From assembly GCF_011059135.1 (NCBI RefSeq), contig NZ_JAALGD010000005.1, forward strand, positions 178,305 to 242,304: a stretch of 64,000 nt of DNA. The letters run 5' to 3'. Made by a program: the position numbers and the translations under genes. The notes under the pieces are model-generated. The model searched no databases. It saw only the letters and a list, made by a program, of their open reading frames with translations, and had not been told where the DNA came from. This stretch comes from Brevibacillus sp. SYP-B805 (GTDB lineage Bacteria > Bacillota > Bacilli > Brevibacillales > Brevibacillaceae). Positions 8,880 through 17,397 of the stretch are shown here, in pieces; the stretch's first letter is position 1, and every line of letters starts with the position of its first letter.

Positions 8880-9434
8880 TCACGTTTTGGAACGGCGTAC
8901 TTTTACCACATAGGTTTTGGCGATCATGTCGTGCCAGCCCCGTTTGCGGTCGCTCCAGCCCACCCACAGGTAACCGAGGCCGAGGGGGATGACAGCCAGC
9001 AGCTTGCCAACCACCTCGCGTAAAATCACCTGACCCAGCGTCAGCTTGCCCTGTGCCCCTCCGTTGCGGGCACTGATCACCCGGATGCCGGTAAGCATTT
9101 TGCCCAAGGTTTGCCCTGTCCACCAGGTAAGGAGAATCGTGTACAAAAAGTCGACCACCATCTCGATCCAATCGATGGGAGAGAAGGCTACTGCCTCATA
9201 ACCGGCCATGCGGCGCAACGGGTTGAATATCAGAAAGCTGAGGCCGACGAGAAGCAGCGTGTCTGCAAGCGTGGCGGCTGCCCGAATCCAAAAGCCGGCG
9301 TACCTGTGGGATTCGTTCGCCGCTCCATCAGGGGTGGGGCCGCCCGACCGTGCACGGGCGCCTGTCAGTGCCGCAGCATCGGTGTTGAGAAAATCCTCGG
9401 GCATCTCGATCTCTTTGTTGTCATCCTGACTCAT
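8880..9434 (-). CDS. RDD family membrane protein
   Basis: 184 residues. After a polar N-terminal tail of about 40 residues, the RDD pattern appears: YAGFWIRAAATLADTLLL (Arg and Asp in helix 1), a second helix near LYTILLTWWTGQTLGKMLTGIRV and a third near LLAVIPLGLGYLWVGW. The ending DRKRGWHDMIAKTYVV is typical of the family. The function of RDD proteins is mostly unknown. The ATG has an AGGAAGGAG-like site upstream. It is monocistronic, divergent from the metal ATPase, and separated from it by a 330-bp control region. Confidence 0.88.
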   Translation of the reverse strand: MSQDDNKEIEMPEDFLNTDAAALTGARARSGGPTPDGAANESHRYAGFWIRAAATLADTLLLVGLSFLIFNPLRRMAGYEAVAFSPIDWIEMVVDFLYTILLTWWTGQTLGKMLTGIRVISARNGGAQGKLTLGQVILREVVGKLLAVIPLGLGYLWVGWSDRKRGWHDMIAKTYVVKVRRSKT

Positions 9435-9569
9435 GGGTGTGTCTCCTTCCTGTTGTAGCAGGTATTGACCAAGCAGCTTCCTGGAGGTAGCTTTTGCCCA
9501 ATCGGCGTGGATTACTCATCGATGGGTGCGGCCGAAACCTTGCCGGGCGATCGGTTCGCAATTTGGGGA

Positions 9570-9598
9570 TTGACGTTTAACGGTTATCAATTTAGAAT
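9570..9598 (+). promoter_or_regulatory. Sigma-A promoter upstream of the P1B ATPase
   Basis: TTGACG (9570-9575), 17 bp, TAGAAT (9593-9598). It would give a transcript with a 5' leader of about 165 nt that includes the Fur-like box and a strong hairpin. Confidence 0.6.
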
Positions 9599-9649
9599 GA
9601 TTTTAATAATATTTCCTTTACACAAAAAAATTCACCGCCTGAAAAATAA

Positions 9650-9664
9650 TAATAATCATTATCA
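9650..9664 (+). promoter_or_regulatory. Fur/PerR-like box
   Basis: TAATAATCATTATCA matches the Fur 7-1-7 consensus TGATAATNATTATCA at 14 of 15 positions and the PerR consensus TTATAATNATTATAA at 13 of 15. It lies about 50 bp downstream of the predicted start of transcription and 104 bp before the ATPase start. It suggests iron or peroxide control of the metal pump. Confidence 0.6.
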
Positions 9665-9671
9665 ATTGAAG

Positions 9672-9708
9672 TTGCTGTTACCTGCGGGTAACAGCAATCG
9701 CCGTTTTT
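9672..9708 (+). terminator. Strong leader hairpin (possible attenuator)
   Basis: TTGCTGTTACC (9672-9682) pairs perfectly with 9687-9697 around a TGCG tetraloop; TCGCC and TTTTT follow. It lies between the Fur-like box and the ATPase gene, so it may attenuate that gene. The T-tract is separated from the stem by a few bases, so termination is uncertain. Confidence 0.5.
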
Positions 9709-9767
9709 AGGGATGAAATAAGGTTGATTCTCTTTCTCAGTGAAAATGGATACGGAGGGTGATGGGC

Positions 9768-11684
9768 ATGTTTCAAGCAATTGCGATGGCTGTGTCGGCC
9801 TTGGGGCTTTTCATCAGCTGGCTGTACGGACCCGTGGCGGGAATCGATTGGGCCTGGGGGGCCATCCTCCTGTGCGGAATCCCGATCGCCTGGGGGGCTC
9901 TGCAGGAGCTGTGGCAGGAGCGCAACATCAACAGCGATCTTCTCGTAACCATCGCCATCATTGCCGCAGTATCGATCGGGGAGACCTTTGCAGCCGGCGA
10001 GGTCGCCTTCATCATGATGCTCGGCATGTGGCTGGAGCATCGCACCGTGGCCAAGGCTGCGTCCGCTCTGGAAGAGATGGTCGGGCTTGTTCCGGAAGTG
10101 GCCCGGGTAAAAAGGGACGGGGAATGGGTGGAAACGCCACTCTCCGATGTGAAGGAGGGCGAGCTGATTCTGGTGAAGCCCGGCGAACAAATCCCCGTCG
10201 ATGGCATGGTGGTGGCCGGACAGGCGGCGGTCAACCAGGCGGCGTTAACGGGGGAATCGCTGCCGGTTGAGAAACGGATCGGGGATGAGGTATTCGCCGG
10301 TACCACAAGCACCAACGGAATGATCGAAGTGGAAGCCCGGCGCGTTGGGGAGGAAACCACCTTCATGAAGGTGACGAAGCTCGTCGCCGAAGCGCTGGAA
10401 AACAAGGCGCCTGTCCAGCGGGTCCTCGACCGCTGGGCAGCCTGGATCGTGCCGAGCAGCCTCGCCCTTGCCCTCCTGGTGTATGCGCTGACGGGCGATG
10501 TTGTGCGGGCGGTAACGATCCTGATCGTCTTTTGCCCGTGCGCCCTTGTGCTGGCTACGCCGACCGCCATCATGGCAGCCATCGGCAGCGCGGCCAAACA
10601 CGGGATTCTGGTGAAAAGCGGTCTTGCCCTGGAGCAGGTGGGCCTGTTAAACGCGCTGCTGTTCGACAAGACGGGGACGCTGACCGAAGGCAGGCTGCAC
10701 GTAACCGGCGTGGCGCACGCGGCGGGCGAATCGGGCGACGGGCTGCTGCAGACGGCCGCCGCTCTTGAACAGTATTCGGAGCATCCGTTGGCACAGGCGA
10801 TCGTCGCAGCGGCCCAACAGCGCGGTTTGGCGCTGCCGGAAGCGGCAGACTTTACGGTGCATGCCGGCAGCGGGGTGTCGGGACGCGTGGGCGACCGATT
10901 CGTGCTTGCGGGCAACCGCCGATTGATGCAGGAAGCCGGCGTGGACATCAGTGAAATGGAAGAGATTCTGCTGGAGAAGGAACGCCTTGGCCACACGGGC
11001 GTGCTGGTTGCCGTCAACGGCAGGATCGCCGGCATGGTGACGCTGGCCGACCGCATCCGTCGCGAGGCCAAGGAGACGATCAGCCGCCTCCGGTATCATG
11101 GGGTCGGCGACATCGCCATCCTCACCGGGGACAATTACGGCGCCGCGCGTCATGTGGCGGAACAGGCGGGGATCGCCACCGTGTATGCCGAGCAGTTTCC
11201 GCAGGCCAAATATGAGAAAGTACAGGAATATCGCGAGCGGGGACTCGTCGTCGGCATGGTGGGGGACGGGATCAACGATGCGCCCGCCTTGACGGCCGCC
11301 CATGTCGGCATAGCCATGGGCGCAGGCGGCACCCAAATCGCCGCACAGGCCGCCGATATCGTGCTGTTGAGCGAGGATGTGTCGAAGCTGGCCGACCTGG
11401 TGAAGCTGGGGCAAAGAACGCTGCGTGTGATCCGGGAGAATCTGCTTGTCTCCACCCTGATCAATGCCGCAGCCATTCTGCTGGCGATGACCGGAGTGAT
11501 GGGACCGGTGATGGGGGCGTTCGTCCATAATGCCACCTCGGTGCTGGTGGTGCTCAATTCCGCCCGTTTGATCGGATACCTGACCCGAACGGACAAAAAA
11601 CGCAAGGAAAGCGGCGCACCGCTTGCCGGCTGTGCCAGCTGCCACTGCCCGGCGGGTTCCTGCCAGCTGAAGCTGTCCAAATAA
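9768..11684 (+). CDS. P1B-type heavy-metal translocating ATPase
   Basis: 638 residues with no N-terminal HMA metal-binding domain. The A-domain motif is TGES (about residue 165) and the metal-site CPC lies in [10 protein letters not shown]. The phosphorylation motif is DKTGTLTEG (about 300), with SEHPLAQA and GDGINDAPA further on. The C-terminus carries a Cys/His cluster ([11 protein letters not shown]) that could bind metal. The CPC motif indicates a P1B pump of the Cu/Zn/Cd group rather than the SPC iron/cobalt group, but the Fur-like box upstream points to iron or peroxide. The substrate is therefore unresolved. The start at 9768 has GGAGGGTG 9 nt upstream, better spaced than ATG 9762 or GTG 9759. 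Confidence 0.9.
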   Translation: MFQAIAMAVSALGLFISWLYGPVAGIDWAWGAILLCGIPIAWGALQELWQERNINSDLLVTIAIIAAVSIGETFAAGEVAFIMMLGMWLEHRTVAKAASALEEMVGLVPEVARVKRDGEWVETPLSDVKEGELILVKPGEQIPVDGMVVAGQAAVNQAALTGESLPVEKRIGDEVFAGTTSTNGMIEVEARRVGEETTFMKVTKLVAEALENKAPVQRVLDRWAAWIVPSSLALALLVYALTGDVVRAVTILIVFCPCALVLATPTAIMAAIGSAAKHGILVKSGLALEQVGLLNALLFDKTGTLTEGRLHVTGVAHAAGESGDGLLQTAAALEQYSEHPLAQAIVAAAQQRGLALPEAADFTVHAGSGVSGRVGDRFVLAGNRRLMQEAGVDISEMEEILLEKERLGHTGVLVAVNGRIAGMVTLADRIRREAKETISRLRYHGVGDIAILTGDNYGAARHVAEQAGIATVYAEQFPQAKYEKVQEYRERGLVVGMVGDGINDAPALTAAHVGIAMGAGGTQIAAQAADIVLLSEDVSKLADLVKLGQRTLRVIRENLLVSTLINAAAILLAMTGVMGPVMGAFVHNATSVLVVLNSARLIGYLTRTDKKRKESGAPLAGCASCHCPAGSCQLKLSK

Positions 11685-11770
11685 CTGGCAGGAGAAAGAA
11701 CATGCTTTTTTGCCCAATCTGCGATACAATGGAACAAGCAGAAACGACGGATAAGGGGGCATTCAGTCAC

Positions 11771-12517
11771 GTGATCATCCAGGTAACCGATCTCCATAAA
11801 AACTACGGCAAGCTTGAAGTGTTGAAAGGCATTACCACACAGGTGGCGGAACGGGAAGTGGTATGCGTGATCGGTCCTTCCGGATCGGGGAAGAGTACCT
11901 TTTTGCGCTGCCTCAACCAGCTGGAGGAAGTAACCAGCGGCCGCATCGTGATCGACGGTAAAGACCTGACCGATCCGAGAACCGATATCAATAAAGTACG
12001 GGAAGAGGTGGGCATGGTCTTTCAGCGCTTCAATCTCTTCCCGCACAAAACCGTCCTGGAAAACATCACCCTGGCGCCGATCAAGGTGAAAAAGATGGCG
12101 CCGGAAGATGCGAAGAAGCGCGCCCTGGAGCTGCTGGAGAAAGTGGGGCTCCGCGACAAGGCGGATGTGTATCCCGATCGGCTTTCCGGCGGCCAGATGC
12201 AGCGCGTGGCCATCGCCCGCGCGCTGGCCATGAATCCGAAGGTAATGCTGTTCGACGAACCTACCTCTGCCCTCGACCCGGAGCTGGTGGGCGAGGTGCT
12301 GGCCGTGATGAAGCAGCTGGCCAAGGAAGGCATGACCATGGTGGTGGTGACCCACGAAATGGGCTTTGCCCGGGAGGTGGGAGACCGCGTGATCTTCATG
12401 GATCGCGGCGTGATCATGGAGGAAGGCACACCCGAGCAGATTTTTACCAATCCGAAAAACGAACGCTTGCGCTCGTTTTTGAGCAGCGTCTTGGGAAAAA
12501 CGGCGGCCCTTTCCTAA
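11771..12517 (+). CDS. Amino-acid-type ABC transporter ATPase (GlnQ-like), orphan
   Basis: 248 residues with Walker [18 protein letters not shown], Walker [14 protein letters not shown] and H-loop VVVTHEMGF, the pattern of polar amino-acid importer ATPases. The start is taken as GTG 11771 ([13 protein letters not shown]). The upstream in-frame ATG at 11702 would put a TACAAT -10-like element (11725-11730) inside the coding region, and AAGGGGG lies before the GTG. No permease or binding-protein gene adjoins it, so its partners must be elsewhere. A terminator follows. Confidence 0.85.
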   Translation: MIIQVTDLHKNYGKLEVLKGITTQVAEREVVCVIGPSGSGKSTFLRCLNQLEEVTSGRIVIDGKDLTDPRTDINKVREEVGMVFQRFNLFPHKTVLENITLAPIKVKKMAPEDAKKRALELLEKVGLRDKADVYPDRLSGGQMQRVAIARALAMNPKVMLFDEPTSALDPELVGEVLAVMKQLAKEGMTMVVVTHEMGFAREVGDRVIFMDRGVIMEEGTPEQIFTNPKNERLRSFLSSVLGKTAALS

Positions 12518-12529
12518 CAGAGAGGGCCA

Positions 12530-12559
12530 GGCTGTCGATAGAGTCGGCAGCCATTTTTT
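12530..12559 (+). terminator. Intrinsic terminator of the ABC ATPase gene
   Basis: GGCTGTCGA and TCGGCAGCC pair with one internal mismatch around TAGAG; ATTTTTT follows. A family A repeat begins two bases downstream. Confidence 0.8.
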
Positions 12560-12561
12560 CG

Positions 12562-12710
12562 TATATTGGAATGTTTAAGTACTTTAAAGCAATAAAGCAA
12601 GGTGGAGAAGCTGGGGGCCCCCGCCGACAACAGCAAGGGACCCCGCTCGGCAAAGCGTTAGCTATTGCCGAGTGGGTGGAGCGTTCGCTTAAGTCGGCGG
12701 GGATTTCTTA
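12562..12710 (+). repeat. Structured repeat family A, copy 1
   Basis: About 149 bp, nearly identical to 53787-53934 over its last 105 bp and recognisably similar before that. Features in order: TTTAAGTACTTTAAAG near-palindrome; GGGGGCCCCC; a closing stem CCCCGCCGAC / GTCGGCGGGG; inside it an 11-bp hairpin CTCGGCAAAGC-GTTA-GCT-A-TTGCCGAG and a small GAGCG-TT-CGCTT hairpin. No coding potential is seen. Copy 1 has one extra G after the large hairpin. Both copies directly follow a terminator. It could be a small mobile element or a structured RNA; read on the minus strand, the ATCCCCGCC end resembles right-end hairpins of IS200/IS605 elements (weak resemblance). Confidence 0.8.
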
Positions 12711-12760
12711 TGGAAGCGGTCTCCTGAACAGGACGGACTTTGTCGCGCCGCTGCGGCATG

Positions 12761-13456
12761 CTATCTGGACGCTTCCAGCAGCTGGCTGATCGTGACGAAC
12801 TTGTAGCCTCTGGCACGCAGATCCGTGATCAACTCCTGCAGAGCCGCCAGTGTCTGCCGCTGGTTCAGTCCGCCATCGTGAAACAGCACGATATCGCCGG
12901 AAGAGACGTTTTTCTTCACGCTGTTGGCAATCACGGAGGCGGTCCGCTCCAACGACCAGTCGCGGGGATCGACGGACCAGTGAATCAGGTCGTAGCCGGA
13001 GGATTGGACTGCGTTCCATACATCGTGGGTCATCACGCCCCCCGGCGGCCGGTAATATTGGGGGAGCACGCCGGTTGTCCGGTAGATCGATCGCTCCGTC
13101 CGTTTGATCTCATCGTAAATCTCCTGCTCCGTCAGCTTGTGCAAATCGCAGTGATGATAGCCGTGGTTGCCGATCTCATGCCCGGCTTTCTTGATCCACT
13201 GCATCACCTTCGGATATTTGTCCACCTGCGCGCCCAGCACGAAAAAGGTGGCGGGCACACCGTTTTGATGAAGGGTCTCCAGAATGAGCGGGGTATAGCG
13301 GGCATCGGGCCCATCGTCAAACGTCAGGGCCACCACTTTTTTCTGCGTGTCGATCCGGTGGATCGGCTGGTAGGCGGGGTGGCTGTGTAAGGCAGGCAGC
13401 GGCACGGAAAAGAGCAACGCGATGACCAATGGCAAGGAAAGCGCCCGACAGCGCAA
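12761..13456 (-). CDS. Secreted or membrane-anchored polysaccharide deacetylase
   Basis: 231 residues from a TTG at 13456, which has GAGGTGG 6 nt upstream. An in-frame ATG at 13483 has no ribosome site. An N-terminal hydrophobic segment (LPLVIALLFSVPLPALHS) is a signal peptide or anchor. The NodB/CE4 domain shows all metal-site motifs: TFDDGPD, H-x3-H in NHGYHHCDLH, RPPGG, and the C-terminal DIVLFHDGG. CE4 enzymes remove acetyl groups from peptidoglycan or chitin-like glycans outside the membrane. Size and layout resemble PdaB-type sporulation deacetylases, but a specific role is not proven. It converges with the ABC ATPase gene across a family A repeat. Confidence 0.88.
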   Translation of the reverse strand: MRCRALSLPLVIALLFSVPLPALHSHPAYQPIHRIDTQKKVVALTFDDGPDARYTPLILETLHQNGVPATFFVLGAQVDKYPKVMQWIKKAGHEIGNHGYHHCDLHKLTEQEIYDEIKRTERSIYRTTGVLPQYYRPPGGVMTHDVWNAVQSSGYDLIHWSVDPRDWSLERTASVIANSVKKNVSSGDIVLFHDGGLNQRQTLAALQELITDLRARGYKFVTISQLLEASR

Positions 13457-13564
13457 GAAGACCACCTCATTTTCGTTTTTCATCTAGATAGCTTGGCCGG
13501 GGAGAAACAAAACATGCTTCCCCGACAGCCGGTTCTCCGTGAAATTTTTGACAGTCGGCAAACT

Positions 13565-13593
13565 CCCGGCGCCGGGAACGATTGTGGTACAAT
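13565..13593 (+). promoter_or_regulatory. Extended -10 promoter with GC palindrome at the -35 position
   Basis: TGG-TACAAT at 13585-13593 is an extended -10. CCCGGCGCCGGG at 13565-13576 is a 12-bp perfect palindrome occupying the -35 region and could be an operator (inference). Confidence 0.4.
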
Positions 13594-13626
13594 GGGACCA
13601 TACATATGAACAAAGGGGAGACGCAT

Positions 13627-14427
13627 GTGGAACTCCGCGGTGTATTGCATGGGCTTGTCCATCGTTACGAGCACAAGAACGAACCGGTTTCCTATTTTAT
13701 GCAGATAAATGAAGAGAAAATGCCGCTGAACGAGCTTCTGGGCGGGCAGCTGACCCTATCGTTTCTGGGGGAGAAGAACTGCATCGCCTGCGGCCGCAAG
13801 ACGAACAAAACGTTCAACAACGGGTACTGTTACCCGTGTTTTACCAAACTGCCGGAAAACGACCTGTGCATCGTGAAACCGCACGAATGCCATTTTGACA
13901 AAGGCACCTGTCGGGATGAGAGCTTCGGGGAGACGCACTGCATGATCCCGCATTACGTCTATTTGGCCCTGTCCAGCGATGTGAAAGTGGGCCTCACCCG
14001 CAAGCACAACCAGCTGAAACGGTGGGTGGACCAGGGGGCGGTGCGGGCGATCCCGATCGCGGAGCTGCCGACGCGGCGGATGGCGGGCGAGCTGGAGGCC
14101 CACCTCAGCCAATATCTGCCGGACAAGACCAACTGGCGCAAGATGCTGAAAGGCGAGGTGAATGAAGTGGATCTGCTCGTCTTGCGCGAGGAGGTGTACG
14201 GTTATTTTCCCGATGCGTTCAAGCCATTTTTCCTGCGGGAAGACGAGTGGGTGGACATTACCTATCCGGTGCTGGAGTCGGCGGGCAAGATCAATTCTCT
14301 CTCGCTGGACAAGCAGGAGAGCATCAGCGGCAGGCTGATCGGCGTCAAGGCCCAGTACCTGATTCTCGATTGCGGCGTTTTCCATGCGAAAAAGCACGCC
14401 GGCTATCAGGTAAGCGTCACTGCATAA
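13627..14427 (+). CDS. DUF2797 zinc-ribbon protein
   Basis: 266 residues from GTG 13627, which has AAAGGGGAG 6 nt upstream; the in-frame ATG at 13606 lies before that site. The N-terminal half carries paired cysteines (CIACGRK, then GYCYPCF) and two further Cys/His stretches (CHFDKGTC, HCMIPHYVYLAL), consistent with zinc binding. The overall sequence matches the DUF2797 family as I recall it. No enzymatic function is known. It is followed by a 56-residue small gene in the same direction and probably co-transcribed. Confidence 0.75.
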   Translation: MELRGVLHGLVHRYEHKNEPVSYFMQINEEKMPLNELLGGQLTLSFLGEKNCIACGRKTNKTFNNGYCYPCFTKLPENDLCIVKPHECHFDKGTCRDESFGETHCMIPHYVYLALSSDVKVGLTRKHNQLKRWVDQGAVRAIPIAELPTRRMAGELEAHLSQYLPDKTNWRKMLKGEVNEVDLLVLREEVYGYFPDAFKPFFLREDEWVDITYPVLESAGKINSLSLDKQESISGRLIGVKAQYLILDCGVFHAKKHAGYQVSVTA

Positions 14428-14479
14428 GAATGCTCTCCATACTTCACACTGAGAGAAAACAGGTGAAGGAGAGACGTTG

Positions 14480-14650
14480 ATGGACCCAACAATCGAGTAC
14501 ACCGATGAACTGACCGGCACGCTTGCCGAAGCGGCGGAAAAAGATCCGCTCGGCGTGCCGTACAGCCCGCTGCAGCAGATGTGGCAGGTGAATCCGGGAG
14601 CGGAAGCGATCGACCCGTCGGATACGGTGGGGCAGCAGGAGACTCCCTGA
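14480..14650 (+). CDS. Small acidic protein of unknown function (56 aa)
   Basis: ATG 14480 to TGA 14650 encodes 56 residues beginning MDPTIEYTDELTG and ending VGQQETP. It has a good AAGGAGAGA ribosome site 6-7 nt upstream and a terminator immediately after the stop, which supports a real gene. It is acidic, with no transmembrane helix or cysteine. No family recognised. It lies 52 nt after the DUF2797 gene and is probably its operon partner. Confidence 0.6.
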   Translation: MDPTIEYTDELTGTLAEAAEKDPLGVPYSPLQQMWQVNPGAEAIDPSDTVGQQETP

Positions 14651-14657
14651 AGCGGAG

Positions 14658-14695
14658 AAAGCGGCAGCATGGTAATACCGGCTGGCCGCTTTTTT
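14658..14695 (+). terminator. Intrinsic terminator
   Basis: AAAGCGGC-AGC and GCT-GGCCGCTTTTTT pair, with an inner GGTAATACC hairpin. It ends the DUF2797/small-protein operon. Confidence 0.75.
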
Positions 14696-14755
14696 CTCAT
14701 AAATGGTAGAATGGTTTGGAAAAACATTGCATTTCCAAGGGGCAGGAGGATGGCG

Positions 14756-15625
14756 ATGAAAGGGTGGATCTATGCAATTGTGGCCGCTCTGCTGGTGTCT
14801 GCTGCAGGCTATGGAGGCTTCCTGATGGGACATGACAGCGCAGACATCCGTGCAAGGGGAGAGAAAATTAAGCTTGAACAGAAAATAACCGCCCTGCAGA
14901 CGGAAGTGGAGCAGTTGCGGAAGAATGCGGCTGAGAGAGAGGAGGGGGATGTGGCCGTCCAGGACCATGACGGGTTAATCCGCTGGTTCCGGACGACGGA
15001 TGACAAAGGCGTCGGTATCGAGCATACGCCCGAGGAGCTTCTCGCCTTGACGCAGAACCCGGAGAACAGGGATTACAAACAAGTGTTGAAGCGTTTCGTC
15101 AGCGAAGCGCTGGGAAAGGAGATCGCCAGCTTTCAAACGGCAAGCCGCACCCTCAATCCGCGCGAAGTACTGGTGATGACTACCGATCATGAAGCGCTGC
15201 AGATTCATATGAAAAAATGGAGCAATTACGACCAGATCTGGACGGTGACAGGATACAACAATCTCTTTCCAGCATCGGAGAATCTCGATCCGGTTCAACG
15301 CTATCGTACCCTCAAGATGGGGGATGCGCCCCAACCGGTTCAGGAGTGGGCGAGCAAGCTGCTGGGGACACCGGAATGGCAGCAAGCGTTTACCACGCAG
15401 GATGGAAAAACATACATTCTCCTCAAAACATCTTCCAGCCCGACGGATTCGGTTGAGGTGGAGGATATCGGCATCTGGGCAAATGAGATGTATGTCGATT
15501 ACCATCGCTATGAGTTTGGCAAATCGGCCGATCCCTCCCTGATCAACGATTATTTGCTGCTGGAAGCAGATTACCCGGCGGATCGGGGCGTCCGTTTCAC
15601 CGAAACGTATGCGTACCGCGAATAG
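14756..15625 (+). CDS. Membrane-anchored protein of unknown function
   Basis: 289 residues from ATG 14756, with GGCAGGAGG placed 6 nt before it. Residues 1-27 form a signal-anchor helix (WIYAIVAALLVSAAGYGGFLMG). Residues about 35-65 are heptad-like and rich in K/E/Q, suggesting a short coiled coil. The remaining 220 residues are soluble and presumably extracytoplasmic, with many Trp/Tyr. I do not recognise a family. It stands alone between two terminators or gaps, ahead of the YusI-like gene. Confidence 0.75.
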   Translation: MKGWIYAIVAALLVSAAGYGGFLMGHDSADIRARGEKIKLEQKITALQTEVEQLRKNAAEREEGDVAVQDHDGLIRWFRTTDDKGVGIEHTPEELLALTQNPENRDYKQVLKRFVSEALGKEIASFQTASRTLNPREVLVMTTDHEALQIHMKKWSNYDQIWTVTGYNNLFPASENLDPVQRYRTLKMGDAPQPVQEWASKLLGTPEWQQAFTTQDGKTYILLKTSSSPTDSVEVEDIGIWANEMYVDYHRYEFGKSADPSLINDYLLLEADYPADRGVRFTETYAYRE

Positions 15626-15684
15626 GTTTGAGCCTGTCCCTTTTGCCATGATATGCTTAAAGAGAGAAAGCGAGGAGATGCAGA

Positions 15685-16047
15685 GTGACTATCACAGCTT
15701 ACTTGTATGACAAATGCAGCACCTGCCGCAAAGCGAAGCAGTGGTTGACCAGGGAAGGCGTTCCGTTTACGGAGGTACCGATCGTGGAGTCGTCGCCGAC
15801 CAAGGAGGAGCTGCGCGCCATGTGGCAGGCAAGCGGCCTTGACCTGCGCAAATTTTTCAATACCAGCGGACAGCTCTACCGTGAGCTGGGGCTGAAAGAG
15901 AAGCTGCCGACGATGTCGGAAGATGAGATGCTGGAACTGCTCGCCTCCCACGGCAAGCTGATCAAGCGCCCCCTGATCAGCGACAAGAAAACGGTGACGC
16001 TCGGCTTTGATGAAGCCGAACTTGCCAAAGCATGGGGGAAAAAGTGA
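15685..16047 (+). CDS. yusI: ArsC/Spx-family thiol protein (YusI-like)
   Basis: 120 residues from GTG 15685 with GAGGAGA upstream. A thioredoxin-like fold with CxxC at Cys11/Cys14 (YDKCSTCRK) and the family ending RPLISD. Spx proteins share this fold and CxxC, but the sequence (RKFFNTSG, LKEKLPTMS) fits the YusI branch of arsenate-reductase-like proteins better. YusI function is unknown; an in vivo arsenate reductase role is not supported by context. In B. subtilis yusI lies near gcvH, as here. The stop is one base before the next gene's ATG, so they are co-translated. Confidence 0.82.
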   Translation: MTITAYLYDKCSTCRKAKQWLTREGVPFTEVPIVESSPTKEELRAMWQASGLDLRKFFNTSGQLYRELGLKEKLPTMSEDEMLELLASHGKLIKRPLISDKKTVTLGFDEAELAKAWGKK

Positions 16048-16048
16048 G

Positions 16049-17251
16049 ATGGGGATGCCAACACCTTCGCGCAGATTGGAGCATCTGACATCGGCGATTT
16101 TTACCGAAATGGCGCAGCGCAAGCGTGAAGTGGCCCGCAAGCGGGACGTGATTGATCTCGGGATCGGCAGTCCGGACAAACCGCCTGCCCCCCATCTGAT
16201 GGAAGCGCTCGCCCAGGCGGTCAACCGGCCGGATGTCTACGGCTATCCCGGTTCGGAAGGATCGAGCGCTTTCCGGGAAGAGGTGGCTGCCTGGTATCGG
16301 CACCGGTTCGGCGTGGCGCTGGATCCGGAGCGGGAAGTCCACGCCCTGATGGGCTCTCAGGACGGCCTTGCCCATTTTGCCCTGGCCTGGGCGGATCCGG
16401 GCGATGTGGTGCTCGTCCCGGACCCCGGTTATCCCATCTATGCGGGAAGCGTATATCTGGCGGGAGCGGAGCTGTACCCCATGCCGCTTGTGGCGGAAAA
16501 CCGGTTTTTGCCCGACCTGTCCGCCATTCCCGAGGAGATCTGCCGGCGGGCCAAGTTCATGGTGCTGAACTATCCGAACAATCCGGTCTCGGCGGTGGCG
16601 CCGCTCTCTTTTTTTGACGAGGTCGTTCGGTTTGCCAAACGGCACGGCATCATTGTCGCGCACGATCTGGCCTATTCGGAGATGGCGTTTGACGGGTATC
16701 GTCCGCCCAGCTTCCTGCAGGCGGAGGGGGCCATGGAGGTGGGGATCGAGTTCAACTCGTTTTCCAAAAGCTTCAATATGGCAGGCTGCCGCATCGCCTA
16801 CGTGGTCGGCAATGCCGAGATCATCAAGCCGCTGGCCATCGTCAAGTCAAATGTGGATTACGGGGTTTTCGCCGCCGTCCAGGAGATGGCGGTCGCGGCG
16901 CTGCGCGCGGACCGCAGCGGGCACTTTCCCAATCCCACCGGCGCTCTGTACCAGGAACGGCGGGATGTGCTGCTGAAGGCGCTGGCGGAAATCGGGTGGA
17001 GGATCGACCCGCCGAAGGCCACGATGTTCGTCTGGGCGCCCATCCCGGCTGGCTGGGACTCGCGCAGCTTTGCCTTTGCCCTGCTCGAGCGTGCGGGCGT
17101 CGTGGTGATCCCGGGCAATGCGTTCGGCGCCCAAGGGGAAGGCTACGTCCGCATGGCGCTGGTTCAGGAACCGCATGTTCTGGCCGAGGCGGCGAGAAGG
17201 ATCGGCGAGAGCGGCGTCCTGCAGGCGCGTTCTGCAGAGCGGGATGTATAA
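16049..17251 (+). CDS. PLP-dependent class I/II aminotransferase
   Basis: 400 residues of fold-type I aminotransferase. The N-terminal motif is IDLGIGSPD. The substrate and cofactor segment NYPNNPVSAV is followed by the HDLAYSEM aspartate. The catalytic lysine is in NSFSKSFNMAGCRIAY and the C-terminal arginine in EGYVRMAL. It is closest in style to the LL-diaminopimelate/alanine-type enzymes, but substrate specificity cannot be assigned. The ATG at 16049 adjoins the YusI-like stop; ATG 16055 is an alternative. No terminator with a T-tract follows. Confidence 0.88.
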   Translation: MGMPTPSRRLEHLTSAIFTEMAQRKREVARKRDVIDLGIGSPDKPPAPHLMEALAQAVNRPDVYGYPGSEGSSAFREEVAAWYRHRFGVALDPEREVHALMGSQDGLAHFALAWADPGDVVLVPDPGYPIYAGSVYLAGAELYPMPLVAENRFLPDLSAIPEEICRRAKFMVLNYPNNPVSAVAPLSFFDEVVRFAKRHGIIVAHDLAYSEMAFDGYRPPSFLQAEGAMEVGIEFNSFSKSFNMAGCRIAYVVGNAEIIKPLAIVKSNVDYGVFAAVQEMAVAALRADRSGHFPNPTGALYQERRDVLLKALAEIGWRIDPPKATMFVWAPIPAGWDSRSFAFALLERAGVVVIPGNAFGAQGEGYVRMALVQEPHVLAEAARRIGESGVLQARSAERDV

Positions 17252-17322
17252 AGAACCCGCGAGCGGGGCAGGATGTTGATGGCGCAAATGCGCTTCTAGG
17301 TTGAAATTATTCCTATATTGTA

Positions 17323-17352
17323 TTGACTATAAACTGGGCGGTTTGATATAGT
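17323..17352 (+). promoter_or_regulatory. Sigma-A promoter of ykuU
   Basis: TTGACT (17323-17328), 18 bp, TATAGT (17347-17352), about 45 bp upstream of the peroxiredoxin start. Confidence 0.65.
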
Positions 17353-17397
17353 GATAACTGTGTAAAGCAAAATTACTTTCCAAGGAGGTTCTCACCT

